Shown: positions 44,824 through 55,044 of the stretch, in pieces
Position numbering within the stretch: position 1 is the first letter of the stretch
How the letters are laid out: each line of letters begins with the position of its first letter
The notes under the pieces: model-generated
Told to the model about the DNA's origin: nothing
What the model saw: the letters and a program-made list of their open reading frames with translations, nothing else
Databases searched by the model: none
Made by a program: the position numbers and the translations under genes
Source: Bradyrhizobium aeschynomenes
GTDB taxonomy: Bacteria; Pseudomonadota; Alphaproteobacteria; Rhizobiales; Xanthobacteraceae
Direction of reading: 5' to 3'
Assembly (NCBI RefSeq): GCF_013178945.1
Contig: NZ_JABFDM010000003.1
Span: 1 to 64,000, forward strand
DNA: 64,000 nucleotides

Positions 44824-46512
44824 ATGTCGCAACTCTCCATTCGAGCAAAAATGGCGGCCGTCATTGCGCTGCTGTTGGTGGCGATGACCATCGTCGGACT
44901 GCTGGCGGTCCGCGGCATGCAGACGATCAACACGCATACCGAACAGATCGCCAAGAACTGGCTGCCGAGCGTGCGTGTGCTCGGCGAGCTGCGTTCCGCG
45001 ATCAACCTCAATCGGGCCCAGCTCCGGGCCTACATGACGGCTGATACGATTGAGGAGAGGGACAATCTCGACCGCAACATGAAGGCAACCCTCGCCGTGA
45101 TCGCAACGGCGCGCCGCTCCTATGAGGCGATGATCTCGTCGGCCGAGGAGCGCGGCCTGTTCGAGAGCTGGTCGCGGGGCTGGGAGCAATATGTCAAGAC
45201 TGCCGATGGCGTGCTCGAGGTGCTGCGCGCAGGGAACGGCAACGCGACCAAGCAGGCGAGCGACCTGTTCAACAAGACGGTCCGGAGCGTCGCCAATCAG
45301 TCGGACGAGTATCTTCGTAAGCTGATTGATCTCAACAATCGTGGCGCCGACGCCGAGACGAAGATCGCCGCGGATGGATATGCCGAGGCATTTGCATTGA
45401 TGTCGGCGGTCATCGTCCTTGCCGTTCTCGCCGGCATCGGGGTCGGAAGCTGGTTCATTCGCGACATTTCCCGGTGCATCGCTTCGATCATCCGGCCGAT
45501 GCAGGCCCTCGGTGAGGGCAACCTGACGACGGAGATCCCGTATCGGGGCCAGAAGACCGAAGTGGGCATGATGGCCGACGCGCTGGAGGTCTTCAAGACC
45601 GCCTTGATCGCGAAGAAGCGGGCCGACGATATCGCTTCGAAAGAGGCAGAGGTGAAACTGGAGCGCAGCCGGCGGCTCGACGAGATCACTGGTCGCTTCG
45701 AGGCCGTGGTCGGTGAGATCGTCGAGACCGTCTCCACGGCATCGAGCGCGTTGGAAGGTCACGCCAGCGGGCTCACCAATACGGCGGGCCGCGCGCAGAA
45801 CCTGGCCACGTCCGTCACCGCGGCCAGCGAAGAAGCCTGCACCAATGTGCAGTCGGTGGCATCTGCGACCGAGGAGCTGTCCGCATCCGTCAACGAGATC
45901 AGCAGGCAAGTCCAGGATTCGGCCCGGATGGCCAATGAGGCGGTTGCGCAGGCTCGAAAGACCAATGAGCAGGTCAGCGAACTCTCGAAGTCTGCTGCCC
46001 GTATTGGCGACGTCGTCGAACTCATCAATACGATTGCGGGACAGACCAATCTGCTCGCGCTGAATGCGACGATCGAGGCCGCGCGCGCTGGGGAAGCCGG
46101 CCGCGGATTTGCGGTGGTCGCATCCGAGGTCAAGGCGCTCGCCGAGCAGACGGCGAGGGCCACGGGCGAGATCGGCCAGCAGATATCCGGCATCCAGTCC
46201 GCTACCCAGCAATCCGTCGGTGCGATCCGCGACATCAGCATCACGATCGAGAAATTGCAGGAGATTTCGTCCACGATCGCATCGGCCGTGGAGCAGCAGG
46301 GTGCTGCCACGCAGGAGATCTCGCGTAACGTCCAGCATGCGGCTTCAGGAACACAGCAGGTCTCGGCCAACGTTGCAGACGTGCAGCGCGGCGCCGTGGA
46401 TACCGGAACCGCCGCTTCCCAGGTGCTGTCCGCCGCGAAATCACTGGCCGACGACAGTGCCAGATTGAGCATGGAAGTGAAGCGATTCATCGCCGGAGTG
46501 AGAGCTGCCTAG
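44824..46512 (+). CDS. methyl-accepting chemotaxis protein, 4HB sensor
   Basis: The 562-residue chemoreceptor has a first membrane helix (residues 11-30) and a periplasmic four-helix-bundle domain of about 165 residues. A second membrane helix (about 192-214), HAMP, and a long cytoplasmic signalling domain with the invariant tip [19 protein letters not shown] follow. It lies in the sox region between two sulfur-transport genes, so sensing of thiosulfate or of the redox state is a natural hypothesis. The longer reading frame to 44734 is not used. Confidence 0.92.
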   Translation: MSQLSIRAKMAAVIALLLVAMTIVGLLAVRGMQTINTHTEQIAKNWLPSVRVLGELRSAINLNRAQLRAYMTADTIEERDNLDRNMKATLAVIATARRSYEAMISSAEERGLFESWSRGWEQYVKTADGVLEVLRAGNGNATKQASDLFNKTVRSVANQSDEYLRKLIDLNNRGADAETKIAADGYAEAFALMSAVIVLAVLAGIGVGSWFIRDISRCIASIIRPMQALGEGNLTTEIPYRGQKTEVGMMADALEVFKTALIAKKRADDIASKEAEVKLERSRRLDEITGRFEAVVGEIVETVSTASSALEGHASGLTNTAGRAQNLATSVTAASEEACTNVQSVASATEELSASVNEISRQVQDSARMANEAVAQARKTNEQVSELSKSAARIGDVVELINTIAGQTNLLALNATIEAARAGEAGRGFAVVASEVKALAEQTARATGEIGQQISGIQSATQQSVGAIRDISITIEKLQEISSTIASAVEQQGAATQEISRNVQHAASGTQQVSANVADVQRGAVDTGTAASQVLSAAKSLADDSARLSMEVKRFIAGVRAA

Positions 46513-46940
46513 GACTCGCAGCGACTGCGTGCGGCGCAGATCAGATCTCACCGCCATTTGCCGTCCTGCGTCCGGCGACTGCGGGACAGGGGCGCACGCC
46601 CGTTCAGCGCTCAACGGCCATCGCCTCTGCGCTGGCCGTTGAGCCCATTCACGATGCGGCAAGCTGCGCGACCGGGGCGCGCGAGACGATGGGCTTGCGA
46701 GGCCCCCGCGCCGACGTCAACAGAGCGTGGGCCGTGGTGGATCATGCCCCGCCGCGACTTGCTCCGGGGCCACGGTCCCCGAATTCGCAATGCCGCCTTT
46801 TCCATGCAGTCAGGCTGCCGGAGAGCCTCGCCTCTTCATGTCTCGGCCCGGCCCGAATAATAATTGCGTAAATTCGAATATATGTATATGTTGGCGCAAG
46901 TCGTTCGCGGCGCAGGGCCGCGTCAGCAGGAGGACCCGTC
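46513..46940. other. intergenic region with candidate operator
   Basis: About 430 bases between the chemoreceptor and the split YeeE gene. No convincing coding sequence is seen. The right end is AT-rich (46,857-46,900) and carries the ATTCGAATAT element, so it is the promoter of the following sulfur-transport operon. Confidence 0.6.
46871..46881. promoter_or_regulatory. candidate SoxR operator, site 3
   Basis: AATTCGAATAT lies 60 bases before the split YeeE gene and shares its 10-mer with sites 1 and 2. The AT-rich stretch on both sides fits a promoter region. Confidence 0.55.
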
Positions 46941-47492
46941 GTGGCAATGATGAATGACGTCATGGTCAAGGATCTGGGCAAGTCCGGTCGCATCGACTGG
47001 TCGCCTTATCTGGTCGGCGCCGGCATCGGCATCCTCAGCTGGGTGGCGTTTGCCGGGTTCGGCGACCCGCTCGGCGTGACGACCGCGTTTTCGCGCATCG
47101 CGTCGCTGTTCGCCGCGCCGGTGATCGGATCCGAGGCCGTCACCGCCAACAGCTACTGGAAATCGATGCCACTGAAATGGGACTATGGCGTCTGGTTCCT
47201 GGTCGGCATTCCGCTTGGCGCGTTCCTGTCGGCGGTCATCTCGGGGACGTGGCGCCTCGAACTGGTGCCGGAGGTCTGGAAGGAGCGCTTTGGTCCGTCG
47301 GTGCTCAAGCGCTTCGTCGCCGCGTTTCTCGGCGGCATCGTCATCATGTATGGCGCGCGGCTGGCCGGCGGCTGCACCAGCGGGCACGGCATTTCCGGCG
47401 GGCTGCAACTGGCGCTGTCGAGCTGGCTGTTCCTCGCGGTGATGTTCGCGACCGGCCTGATCGTGTCGCGCCTGATGTTCCGGAAGACTTGA
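46941..47492 (+). CDS. YeeE/YedE-family protein, N-terminal half
   Basis: The 183-residue membrane protein has about four helices and the motif GGCTSGHGISGG. GTG 46941 follows AGGAGG. Together with the next gene it makes up one full transporter in two polypeptides, the arrangement found for many YeeE/YedE pairs next to sulfur genes. Confidence 0.88.
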   Translation: MAMMNDVMVKDLGKSGRIDWSPYLVGAGIGILSWVAFAGFGDPLGVTTAFSRIASLFAAPVIGSEAVTANSYWKSMPLKWDYGVWFLVGIPLGAFLSAVISGTWRLELVPEVWKERFGPSVLKRFVAAFLGGIVIMYGARLAGGCTSGHGISGGLQLALSSWLFLAVMFATGLIVSRLMFRKT

Positions 47493-47506
47493 GAGGGAGA
47501 CAGGTC

Positions 47507-48064
47507 ATGACGTCATTGATGAGCATCGCCGGACCGATCCTGATGGGCGCCGTGTTCGGCTATCTGCTGCAGCAGGGCAAGGTCACGAGCTGCAACGTGA
47601 TCGAGAACCAGTTCCGGCTGCGCGACTTCACCGTCCTGAAGGTGATGGGCACCGCGATCGTCGTCGGGGGCATCGGCGTGCTGCTGCTGGTCGATACCGG
47701 CAACACCAAATACTACGTCAAGGACGCCAACATGCTGGCGGTGGCGCTCGGCGCAGCGCTGTTCGGCATCGGCATGGTCGTCTACGGCTACTGCCCGGGC
47801 ACCGCGCTCGGCGCCATCGCCAGCGGCAGCGTGCATGCCGCCGTCGGCGCGTTCGGCATGATTGCCGGCGCGATCCTCTATGCGCTGAGCTTCGATTGGG
47901 TGAAGGCCCACATCCTCAATGTCTGGTCGCTCGGCAAGGTGCGGCTGCCCGACATCACCGGCGTGCCGGATGGCGTCTGGTTTGCCGCGCTCGCGATCGG
48001 CGCAGGGGCGTTCTTTTTCTGGGTTGAAGCGTCCGAGGCCAAGGCGAAGCGGGCACAGGGCTAG
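47507..48064 (+). CDS. YeeE/YedE-family protein, C-terminal half
   Basis: The 185-residue membrane protein has about five helices, with SCNVIENQFRLRDFTVLKVM and YGYCPGTALGAIASG as its family motifs. It starts 14 bases after the previous gene. The pair is presumed to import sulfur for the rhodanese encoded directly downstream. Confidence 0.88.
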   Translation: MTSLMSIAGPILMGAVFGYLLQQGKVTSCNVIENQFRLRDFTVLKVMGTAIVVGGIGVLLLVDTGNTKYYVKDANMLAVALGAALFGIGMVVYGYCPGTALGAIASGSVHAAVGAFGMIAGAILYALSFDWVKAHILNVWSLGKVRLPDITGVPDGVWFAALAIGAGAFFFWVEASEAKAKRAQG

Positions 48065-48110
48065 GCATTCATTCGACCGCCCTATCGTCAACAGTTGAGA
48101 GGTTCTTCCA

Positions 48111-48452
48111 ATGCTTGCAGGTTTGTTCAACAAGCTGACCGGATCGACCAGCGTGCCGGCCATCGAGCATGACGAACTGGTACGCGCGCATCAGCAGCGT
48201 AGCTGCGTGATCGTCGACGTCCGGGAGCCGCACGAGTTCAAGAGCGGCCACATTCCGGGCGCCGTCAATCATCCGCTGTCGCGCTTCAACCCGGACAACC
48301 TCGTGCACGACAAGCCGGTGGTCCTGATTTGCCAGGCCGGTGGTCGTTCGGCGACCGCGCTGCGGCGGGCGCTGTCGGCAGGACGGCAGGATATCCGCCA
48401 TTATGCTGGCGGCATGAGCCGCTGGCGTGCGCATGGCGGTCCTGTCGCCTAG
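48111..48452 (+). CDS. rhodanese-domain sulfurtransferase
   Basis: The 113-residue single rhodanese domain has VIVDVREPHEFKSGHIPGA and the active-site loop CQAGGRSATA, whose cysteine carries a persulfide. No signal peptide is present, so it is cytoplasmic. Linked to the split YeeE/YedE pair, it probably accepts incoming sulfane sulfur. Confidence 0.93.
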   Translation: MLAGLFNKLTGSTSVPAIEHDELVRAHQQRSCVIVDVREPHEFKSGHIPGAVNHPLSRFNPDNLVHDKPVVLICQAGGRSATALRRALSAGRQDIRHYAGGMSRWRAHGGPVA

Positions 48453-48703
48453 GCTTTGTCCAATCCGTCAGACACTCGGCTCCGTCAGGGGGCCGAGTGC
48501 AGATCTTTTGAAGTTGAGTCGATGAAGACCTACAACCAAGAAAGTTGCGGCAGGAGAACGGAGCAGGGGCGGGAGTGTCGACGGTCGCCTGCCGCCTCGC
48601 TGCGCACCTTTATCTTGTTAGTTCGAAATATTGGCTGACTCATTCAGGATTAATTAGTTGCAGCGCTGCAATACTTGAGCACCGGTCAGAGCTCGAGGAT
48701 TGC

Positions 48704-50671
48704 ATGTTGAAGTTTGTTGGCTTGAGAACCCGGATCACCTTTTCTCTGGTGATCGGCGCCGCTGTGACGGCCTTGTTCGTGCTGCTGGTCGCCATGTGGA
48801 TCATCGGCGGCATCATCGACCGGGCCAATGAGCGCGAGCTCCACGCCCAATATGATGCGTTCAATTCGCGTTTGCAGCTGGAGTCGACCCGCGCGGAGGC
48901 CATGAGCGCGGTGGTCGCCAAGATTCCCGCCGTCCAGGATGCCATGGCGCAGAACGACCGCGACGCCTTGATGCGGCTGTTCGGTGCGGGCATGGCGAGC
49001 CTGAAGTCCGATTATGGCGTCGACCAGTTTCAGTTTCATACCCCGCCGGCGATGTCGTTCCTCCGTGTGCACCAGCCGGCCAAGTTCGGCGACGATCTGT
49101 CGGGCTTTCGCAAGACGGTGGTGGCCGCCAACACTGACCGCAAGCCGATCGTCGGGCTCGAGGGTGGCGTTGCGGGCCTCGGGCTCCGCGGCGTGGTGCC
49201 GATCGTCTCTGCCGGCAAGCACCTCGGTTCGGTCGAGTTCGGCCTGACCTTCGGGCAAGGCTTCTTTGACGAATTCAAGCGCAGCCGAAATGTCGACGTC
49301 GCGTTCCGCTTGGCCGGCGATGCGGCTTTCAAGCTGTTTGCAACGACGATCGGGGAGACGTCCTTCTTCGCGAACGGCGACTATCGGCAGGCTGCGGCCG
49401 GCAGCTTCCTGTCGCGCCAGGGGGAGCTCAAGGGCGTGCCCGTTGTCGCGCTGCTGGGCCCGATCAAGGACTTCTCCGGCAAGCCGATCGGCGCGGTCGA
49501 GATCATCATGGACAACAGCGAGTTCATCGAGGCCCGCAATCGCGCCGGCGCCATCATGATCGGAATGACGCTCGCCGGTCTCGTCCTGATCGCCCTCGCG
49601 GGCCTGTTGATCGCCCGCGGCATCTCTCGACCCATCGTTCAGATGACGAGCGCCATGCGCGAGCTCGCCGACGGCAACCTGGATGTCCGCGTTCCAGCCG
49701 CCCAGCGCGCGGACGAGGTCGGACAGATGGCGCGCGCCGTTTCGGTGTTCAGGGATAACGCCATTCGGATGAGGGATCTGCAGGGGGAGCAGGAGAAGGC
49801 GCAGGCCCGTGCCGAAGAGGACCGGCGCCGTGTGATGATGGAGGTGGCCGACAGGTTCGAGGCCAGCGTGCGGGGCGTCGTCGACGCCGTGTCGGCTGCG
49901 GCCATCGAGATGGAGGCGACAGCGCGCTCGATGTCGAGCACGATCGACCAGTCGAAGCAGCAGGCCTTGACCGTGTCGCAGGCGTGCGGCTCCGCGTCCG
50001 ACAACGTGAACACCGTGGCCTCGGCCGCCGAGGAGCTGTCATCGTCGATGAACGAGATCAGCAAGACTCTCGAGCGGGCGTCGACGGTGGTTCGCAAGGC
50101 AGCGGACGAGGGACAGCAGTCCAACGACAAGGTGCAGCGGCTCAACATCGCCGCCAGCAAGATCAGCGAGGTGGTTGCGCTCATCAACCAGATCGCCAGC
50201 CAGACGAATCTGCTGGCGCTGAATGCAACCATCGAGGCGGCGCGCGCCGGCGAGTCCGGCAGGGGATTCGCCGTCGTCGCCAGCGAGGTGAAGACGCTGG
50301 CAACCCAGACCGCCAGGGCGACCGAGGAGATCGGCGCCCAGATCGCCGCGGTGCAGGCCGAAACCGCGGCCGCCGTTCAGAGTATCGGCCTGATCTGCGC
50401 CACGATCCAGGAGGTCGACGAGATCTCGACCATCATCGCCTCATCCGTCGCGCAACAGGATGCGGCGACCCGCGAGATTGCCGGCAACGTGAACCTCGTC
50501 GCCGGCAAGACCCAGGACGTCACGCGCAACATCGCCGGCGTCACGTCGGGCGTCGTGCAGACCGGCCATGCCGCCAACGAGGTGTTGTCGGCGGCCGGTG
50601 AACTGGCCCAGCAGTCGACGCGGCTGCGCGGCGAGGTCGACCAGTTCCTGGCTCACATCCGGGCGGCGTGA
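48704..50671 (+). CDS. methyl-accepting chemotaxis protein, Cache-like sensor
   Basis: The 655-residue chemoreceptor has a first membrane helix (11-33) and a large periplasmic domain of about 250 residues. Segments such as [24 protein letters not shown] and [17 protein letters not shown] indicate a Cache-type ligand pocket. A second helix, HAMP and the signalling tip [19 protein letters not shown] follow. GAGGAT precedes ATG. It ends 15 bases from the converging dsbA-like gene. Being the second receptor in the sulfur region, it may sense a sulfur compound. Confidence 0.92.
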   Translation: MLKFVGLRTRITFSLVIGAAVTALFVLLVAMWIIGGIIDRANERELHAQYDAFNSRLQLESTRAEAMSAVVAKIPAVQDAMAQNDRDALMRLFGAGMASLKSDYGVDQFQFHTPPAMSFLRVHQPAKFGDDLSGFRKTVVAANTDRKPIVGLEGGVAGLGLRGVVPIVSAGKHLGSVEFGLTFGQGFFDEFKRSRNVDVAFRLAGDAAFKLFATTIGETSFFANGDYRQAAAGSFLSRQGELKGVPVVALLGPIKDFSGKPIGAVEIIMDNSEFIEARNRAGAIMIGMTLAGLVLIALAGLLIARGISRPIVQMTSAMRELADGNLDVRVPAAQRADEVGQMARAVSVFRDNAIRMRDLQGEQEKAQARAEEDRRRVMMEVADRFEASVRGVVDAVSAAAIEMEATARSMSSTIDQSKQQALTVSQACGSASDNVNTVASAAEELSSSMNEISKTLERASTVVRKAADEGQQSNDKVQRLNIAASKISEVVALINQIASQTNLLALNATIEAARAGESGRGFAVVASEVKTLATQTARATEEIGAQIAAVQAETAAAVQSIGLICATIQEVDEISTIIASSVAQQDAATREIAGNVNLVAGKTQDVTRNIAGVTSGVVQTGHAANEVLSAAGELAQQSTRLRGEVDQFLAHIRAA

Positions 50672-50686
50672 GTCCGGTAAGCCGGC

Positions 50687-51328
50687 TCATTTGGTGGACG
50701 CCGCCGCCTTCCGCGCATCTGCGATGGCTTGCTTGAAGGCTTGGGCGTTGGGGGCGCCGGGCACGCGGAAGCGGCCGATGATGAAGGCCGGGGTGCCTTG
50801 GAAGCCGAGGCCCATGGCCTGCTCGTGGTTGCGGGCAAGCACGGCGTCGATCTCGCCGCCCTTGGCGGTGAGATCGGCCTTGGCGCGCGCGAGATCGATC
50901 CCGGCTGCAGAGAGCGCCGCGTCGACCTTGGCCTCGGAGAGCCTTTCGTTGAGCGAGATCAGCGCCTCGTGGGCTTCGGCGAACTTGTCCTGGTACTTCG
51001 CCGCCAGCGTCAGGCGGGCGGCGTAGATCGAGGGGCCGCCGAAGATCGGCCAGTCCTTGAAGACGAGACGGACGTGACCGTCGTCGCGCACGACCTTGGC
51101 GAGGTCCGGGCTGATCTTGCGGCAATACGGACATTGATAGTCGAAATACTCGACGATCGTGATGTCGCCATCGGCGTTGCCGAGGACGGGGATGGCGGGA
51201 TCGCGCAGGATGCGCGCCTCGCTCAGAATGTCGCCGTCGTCGTCCTCGGCGCGGGCCTGGAGCGGCAGCATGGCGCCCGCGAGCAGCAGCAGCGTCGCGA
51301 GCGACGCGGCGAATGTTGCCCTGGTCAT
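50687..51328 (-). CDS. DsbA-family thiol:disulfide protein
   Basis: The 213-residue periplasmic protein has a signal peptide and a DsbA/ScsC-like thioredoxin-helical fold with FDYQCPYCRKISP as the active site and GFQGTPAFIIG supplying the cis-proline. Its ATG overlaps the upstream dsbD stop by ATGA, so the pair is translationally coupled. It would be a reductase/isomerase of periplasmic cysteines kept reduced by the DsbD protein. Confidence 0.92.
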   Translation of the reverse strand: MTRATFAASLATLLLLAGAMLPLQARAEDDDGDILSEARILRDPAIPVLGNADGDITIVEYFDYQCPYCRKISPDLAKVVRDDGHVRLVFKDWPIFGGPSIYAARLTLAAKYQDKFAEAHEALISLNERLSEAKVDAALSAAGIDLARAKADLTAKGGEIDAVLARNHEQAMGLGFQGTPAFIIGRFRVPGAPNAQAFKQAIADARKAAASTK

Positions 51329-53430
51329 GTCTTGTGGTTCTCCGGTTGAGGAACGGTCGATGCGGTGTCGATGGCGTCGAGCACGATTTGCGGCGTCAAC
51401 AGTTCGGGGAGCAGAATGCCGCCGGGGGCACCGGGGCCGAACACGACGTTGAACGGCAGGCCGTAGCGGCCGAAGGATCGGAGATAGCTCGCGATCGAAT
51501 CGCTGGAGGAGGTCCAGTCGGCCCTGAGGGCGAGGACACCCGAGGCGAGGCGCGCGCGGACCGCCGCGCTGTCGAGCACGAGCTTCTCATTGACCTTGCA
51601 GGTGAGGCACCAGCTGGCGCCGATGTCGACGAACACGGTGCGGCCGGCCTGCACCTGCGCCGCGACGTCAGCGGGCACCAGCGGCTGCCAGGCGATGCCG
51701 GCCGGCTGGCCCACGGCGTTCGGCTGCTGCACACCCGTTGCAGCGATCAGCGCGAGCCCGATGCCGACGGCGAGACCGGCTCCAGCCAGCGTCTGCCGCA
51801 ACCGAGCACGGCGCCCCGTCATGACGAGCGCAGGCAGCAGCAGCGCTGCGGCGACGATCATCGCTGTCGTCGGGCCACTGATGTCGGCGAGCACGATCAG
51901 CAGCCATAGCGCCGTTGCCGCCATCGCCAGCGCTGCAAGGGTACGCAGCTTCAGCATCCAGCGCCCCGGCCGCGGGAACAGCGCGGCGAGACGCGGCGCC
52001 GCTGCCAGGCCGAGATAAGGTGCCGCCATTCCGAGGCCGAGCGCAGCGAACACCAACAGGATCTGCGGGGCTGCCTGCGACAGCGCGAACGCGACCGCGG
52101 TGCCGACGAACGGTGCCGAGCACGGCGTTGCCAGCAGCGTCATGACGAAGCCGTTGAGGGCGTGACCGGCCATGGTCGTGCGGCCGGAGGCGCTGCCGAG
52201 ACGGCCGGAGATCCACCAGGGCAGGTTGATCTCGAACAGGCCGAGCAGGTTGGCGCCGAACGCAGCGAGCACGACGATCATCGCGATCAGGAAGGCGGGC
52301 TGTTGGAATTGTAGTCCCCAGCCGACTTGGGCCCCGGCTGCCTTGAGCACCGAGAGGACGGCAGCGAGGCTCACGAAGGAGGCAATGATGCCGGCCGCCG
52401 TTGCCAGGAAGGCCGGGCGCGGCGAAGGCGCGTGGGCCGGATCGTGATCGACCAGCGAGACGAGCTTCAGCGACAGCACCGGAAACACGCAGGGCATGAA
52501 GTTGAGGATGAAGCCGCCGAGCAGGGCCACACCGAGGATCGTCCAGATCGAGGCCGGGGGCGCTGCCGCGCCCGCCGTCTTTGCGGCAGGTGGCGCGCCC
52601 GCACGTGCATTCACGGGGAGCCCGGCTTCGATCGAACGGTCCCCGTCGACCAGCGTGACCCGCAGCGGGTGCGCCGGGTTCGCCTGATCGAGCCCTTGCA
52701 CCTGCACCATGATGCGCACGCCGCCATCCGCCGTCGGACTCACCTGCACGCGACCGCCGGACACTGCGTCGTCGCCGTCGACGAACACGTCGGGCGCGGT
52801 CAGCGGCGGCGTCGCCTGCGCTTCGATCAGCAATTGCGGCTTGGGCTGGCGCACGATGCGCAACGCCGTGATCGAAAGGCCGGGTGCGGTCTCGCGAGGG
52901 ACGCTCTGCCGCCATGCGTCGATCAGCGCCTGATCGTTCGGCCGGTGCGAGGCGGCGGCGATGTCGGCCTCGAGCTTCACTTCCTGCTGGGTGCAGATGG
53001 TGGAGCAGACGAACAGGACGGCCTTCAGCGTGAGATGCGCGGGCGCCGTTCCGTCCTGCAGCCGCACCTGCAGCGGGAACAGAACGTGTTCGTCGTAGCC
53101 GAACGTGTCGATGTCCTGCTCGCTGAAGCGGCGCGGCGCCGGCCATTCGACGGTGACGTCGGCGACGTTGCGCGATCCATTCCAGTCGAACTGCGGCGGG
53201 GCGCCGGCCTCTCCCGGCGAGCGCCAATAGGTGTGCCAGCCGGCGCCGAGCCGGACGTCGAGCCCAGCCCACGCGGTGACGGCACCGTCGTCAGCGCGTG
53301 CGGCCTCGCCGACCAGCAGGCGCGTGTCGAGGTTCGGCTGCGGCCTCGACGGAGCCGCGTCTGCGGCCGTCGCTGCAGGATGGAGCAGGCCGAGCAGCAG
53401 AGCGAGCCGGCCAAGATGACGGATGGACAT
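51325..53430 (-). CDS. dsbD: protein-disulfide reductase DsbD
   Basis: The 701-residue protein has a signal peptide and an N-terminal DsbD-alpha-like domain with the cysteine pair in VCSTICTQQEVKLE. An eight-helix CcdA-like membrane domain (GGFILNFMPCVFPVLSLK and LLATPCSAPFVGTA) follows, and a C-terminal thioredoxin-like domain with GASWCLTCKVNEKL. It shuttles electrons from cytoplasmic thioredoxin across the membrane. GGGAGATC precedes ATG. Confidence 0.94.
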   Translation of the reverse strand: MSIRHLGRLALLLGLLHPAATAADAAPSRPQPNLDTRLLVGEAARADDGAVTAWAGLDVRLGAGWHTYWRSPGEAGAPPQFDWNGSRNVADVTVEWPAPRRFSEQDIDTFGYDEHVLFPLQVRLQDGTAPAHLTLKAVLFVCSTICTQQEVKLEADIAAASHRPNDQALIDAWRQSVPRETAPGLSITALRIVRQPKPQLLIEAQATPPLTAPDVFVDGDDAVSGGRVQVSPTADGGVRIMVQVQGLDQANPAHPLRVTLVDGDRSIEAGLPVNARAGAPPAAKTAGAAAPPASIWTILGVALLGGFILNFMPCVFPVLSLKLVSLVDHDPAHAPSPRPAFLATAAGIIASFVSLAAVLSVLKAAGAQVGWGLQFQQPAFLIAMIVVLAAFGANLLGLFEINLPWWISGRLGSASGRTTMAGHALNGFVMTLLATPCSAPFVGTAVAFALSQAAPQILLVFAALGLGMAAPYLGLAAAPRLAALFPRPGRWMLKLRTLAALAMAATALWLLIVLADISGPTTAMIVAAALLLPALVMTGRRARLRQTLAGAGLAVGIGLALIAATGVQQPNAVGQPAGIAWQPLVPADVAAQVQAGRTVFVDIGASWCLTCKVNEKLVLDSAAVRARLASGVLALRADWTSSSDSIASYLRSFGRYGLPFNVVFGPGAPGGILLPELLTPQIVLDAIDTASTVPQPENHKT

Positions 53431-53604
53431 GATGATCTCCCGCTTACGGATCGCGCGTTTGCGGCGGCCATGGCGCTGCGGCGCTCGGCGAGCCCCGTGG
53501 CAGGGCGCCTCGCGGCGATTTGCGTCATGCGCGATCGATATGGAGTATTCGTCGGTTGAAGCCGTCGCGTTACGCCAAGGGGCGAGGCGCGAGCGGCTGG
53601 CTCA

Positions 53605-53979
53605 TCACCAGCGGCGACAGGGCGGGCGGTAGGGTGAGGAGGCTTGGCACTGCGTTGCCAACGCCTCATCATAGGACCGCCACGCCAGCGTCCGGGACGC
53701 CGCCACGGGCTGCGCCGTCGCATCCTCTGCTGCGGGGATCGCGGTGAGGCCGGCTCCGGCAAAGGGACAAGAGTTGATGGTGCCGGGCAGGACGGCCTTT
53801 CGGCACGGCTTTGGAGCGCTCGTCGCCGGGCGCGACCAGTTCTGCGCAACGGCGTTGACGGTTGCGGCGGCGGCCGCGTCGAATGTTCCGAGCAGGGGAG
53901 CCAGGCTCATGACGAGCGCGAGCAGCGCCGCTACCAGGCGGCGCGTCATCGCGGGCATCTTGAGACCAAATCGCCTCAT
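53605..53979 (-). CDS. secreted hypothetical protein, cysteine-containing
   Basis: The 124-residue protein has a signal peptide (MTRRLVAALLALVMSLAPLL) and a mature part with four cysteines (KPCRKAV, INSCPFAG, TQCQASS, PPCRRW) and no known domain. ATG 53979 is used rather than the longer frame. It lies upstream of dsbD on the same strand, 175 bases away, so a disulfide-related role is possible. Coding status is likely but not certain. Confidence 0.6.
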   Translation of the reverse strand: MRRFGLKMPAMTRRLVAALLALVMSLAPLLGTFDAAAAATVNAVAQNWSRPATSAPKPCRKAVLPGTINSCPFAGAGLTAIPAAEDATAQPVAASRTLAWRSYDEALATQCQASSPYRPPCRRW

Positions 53980-54088
53980 CTCGGATCTCTTTTCCAGAGC
54001 GGACAGGTCGCGCGGGACCGCCATGGTTGGCAACTGACATCTTCGTGACGCTGCGATCGTGGAACTGACGATGATGCCGTCCGCCGGA

Positions 54089-54976
54089 TCAGAGCACGTT
54101 GATCGGCACCTTCAGGAAGGTCTTGCCGCTCTCGTCGGCGGGAGGAAGATGTCCGGCGCGGATGTTGACCTGCAGCGACGGAATGATCAGCCGCGGCATG
54201 CCGAGTGTCTTGTCACGGGCCTCGCGCAGCGCGACGAACGCGTCCTCGGTCATGCCGTCGCGTGCGTGAATGTTGTGGAGTCGCTCCTCGCCGACGGTCG
54301 TTTCCCAGCGCACCTCGCGGCCATCGGGGCCGTAGTCGTGACACATGAACAGCCGGGTCTCGCGCGGCAGCGTCTTGAGGATCCTGCGGATCGAACGAAA
54401 CAGCGTGCGCGCATCGCCGCCGGGAAAGTCCGCGCGCGCCGTGCCGCCATCGGGCATGAACAGCGTGTCGCCGACGAACGCTGCATCGCCCATCACATGG
54501 GTTGCGCAGGCCGGCGTGTGACCGGGCGTGTGCATCACGAATGCAGTCATCTCCCCGACTTGATAGGTGTCGCCGTCCTTGAAAAGCCGGTCGAACTGGC
54601 TGCCGTCGCGGCGAAATTCGGTGCCCTCGTTGAACACTTTGCCGAATGTCTCCTGCACCGTCAGGATGTGCTCGCCGATGCCGATCCTACCGCCGAGCTT
54701 GTCCTGGATGTAGGGCGCGGCCGAGAGATGATCGGCGTGCGCGTGGGTCTCGATCAGCCATTCCGGCTGCAAACCGTTCATCCTGACATAGTCGATCAGC
54801 GTGTCGGCGGAGCGGGTGCTGATGCGGCCGGCGGCATAGTCGATATCGAGAACGGGATCGACGATCGCGCAGGACGGCGATGCTGGATCCTTCACCACAT
54901 AGCTGATCGTGCTGGTGTCCGGATCGAAGAAGCCGGCCACCTTGGGCTGCACGCGGAGATCGATCGGATAGGACAT
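54089..54976 (-). CDS. blh: persulfide dioxygenase-like MBL protein (Blh/ETHE1 type)
   Basis: The 295-residue metallo-beta-lactamase-fold protein has ETHAHADHLSAAPYIQ (HxHxDH iron site), HTPGHTPACATHVMG, FVGDTLFMPDGG and LFMCHDYGPDGRE. These place it with the bacterial persulfide dioxygenases and Blh hydrolases controlled by BigR. It oxidises glutathione persulfide to sulfite, which Sox-linked pathways can take on. The start at 54976 precedes MSYPIDLRVQPK. The DUF2892 gene lies 68 bases upstream. Confidence 0.9.
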   Translation of the reverse strand: MSYPIDLRVQPKVAGFFDPDTSTISYVVKDPASPSCAIVDPVLDIDYAAGRISTRSADTLIDYVRMNGLQPEWLIETHAHADHLSAAPYIQDKLGGRIGIGEHILTVQETFGKVFNEGTEFRRDGSQFDRLFKDGDTYQVGEMTAFVMHTPGHTPACATHVMGDAAFVGDTLFMPDGGTARADFPGGDARTLFRSIRRILKTLPRETRLFMCHDYGPDGREVRWETTVGEERLHNIHARDGMTEDAFVALREARDKTLGMPRLIIPSLQVNIRAGHLPPADESGKTFLKVPINVL

Positions 54977-55044
54977 GGCTGCTGCTCCCCGATGAAGCTT
55001 CGGGGCGGCATCGCCGCCCGCGCCTCGTTGTCGTTCTGTCCGGT

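Noticed and set aside
44521..46338. 605-residue minus-strand open frame
   Set aside because: Antisense to the chemoreceptor gene.
48621..48631. fourth SoxR-type operator (GTTCGAAATAT)
   Set aside because: It has an extra base relative to the 10-mer of the other three sites, so it is mentioned only as a weak match.
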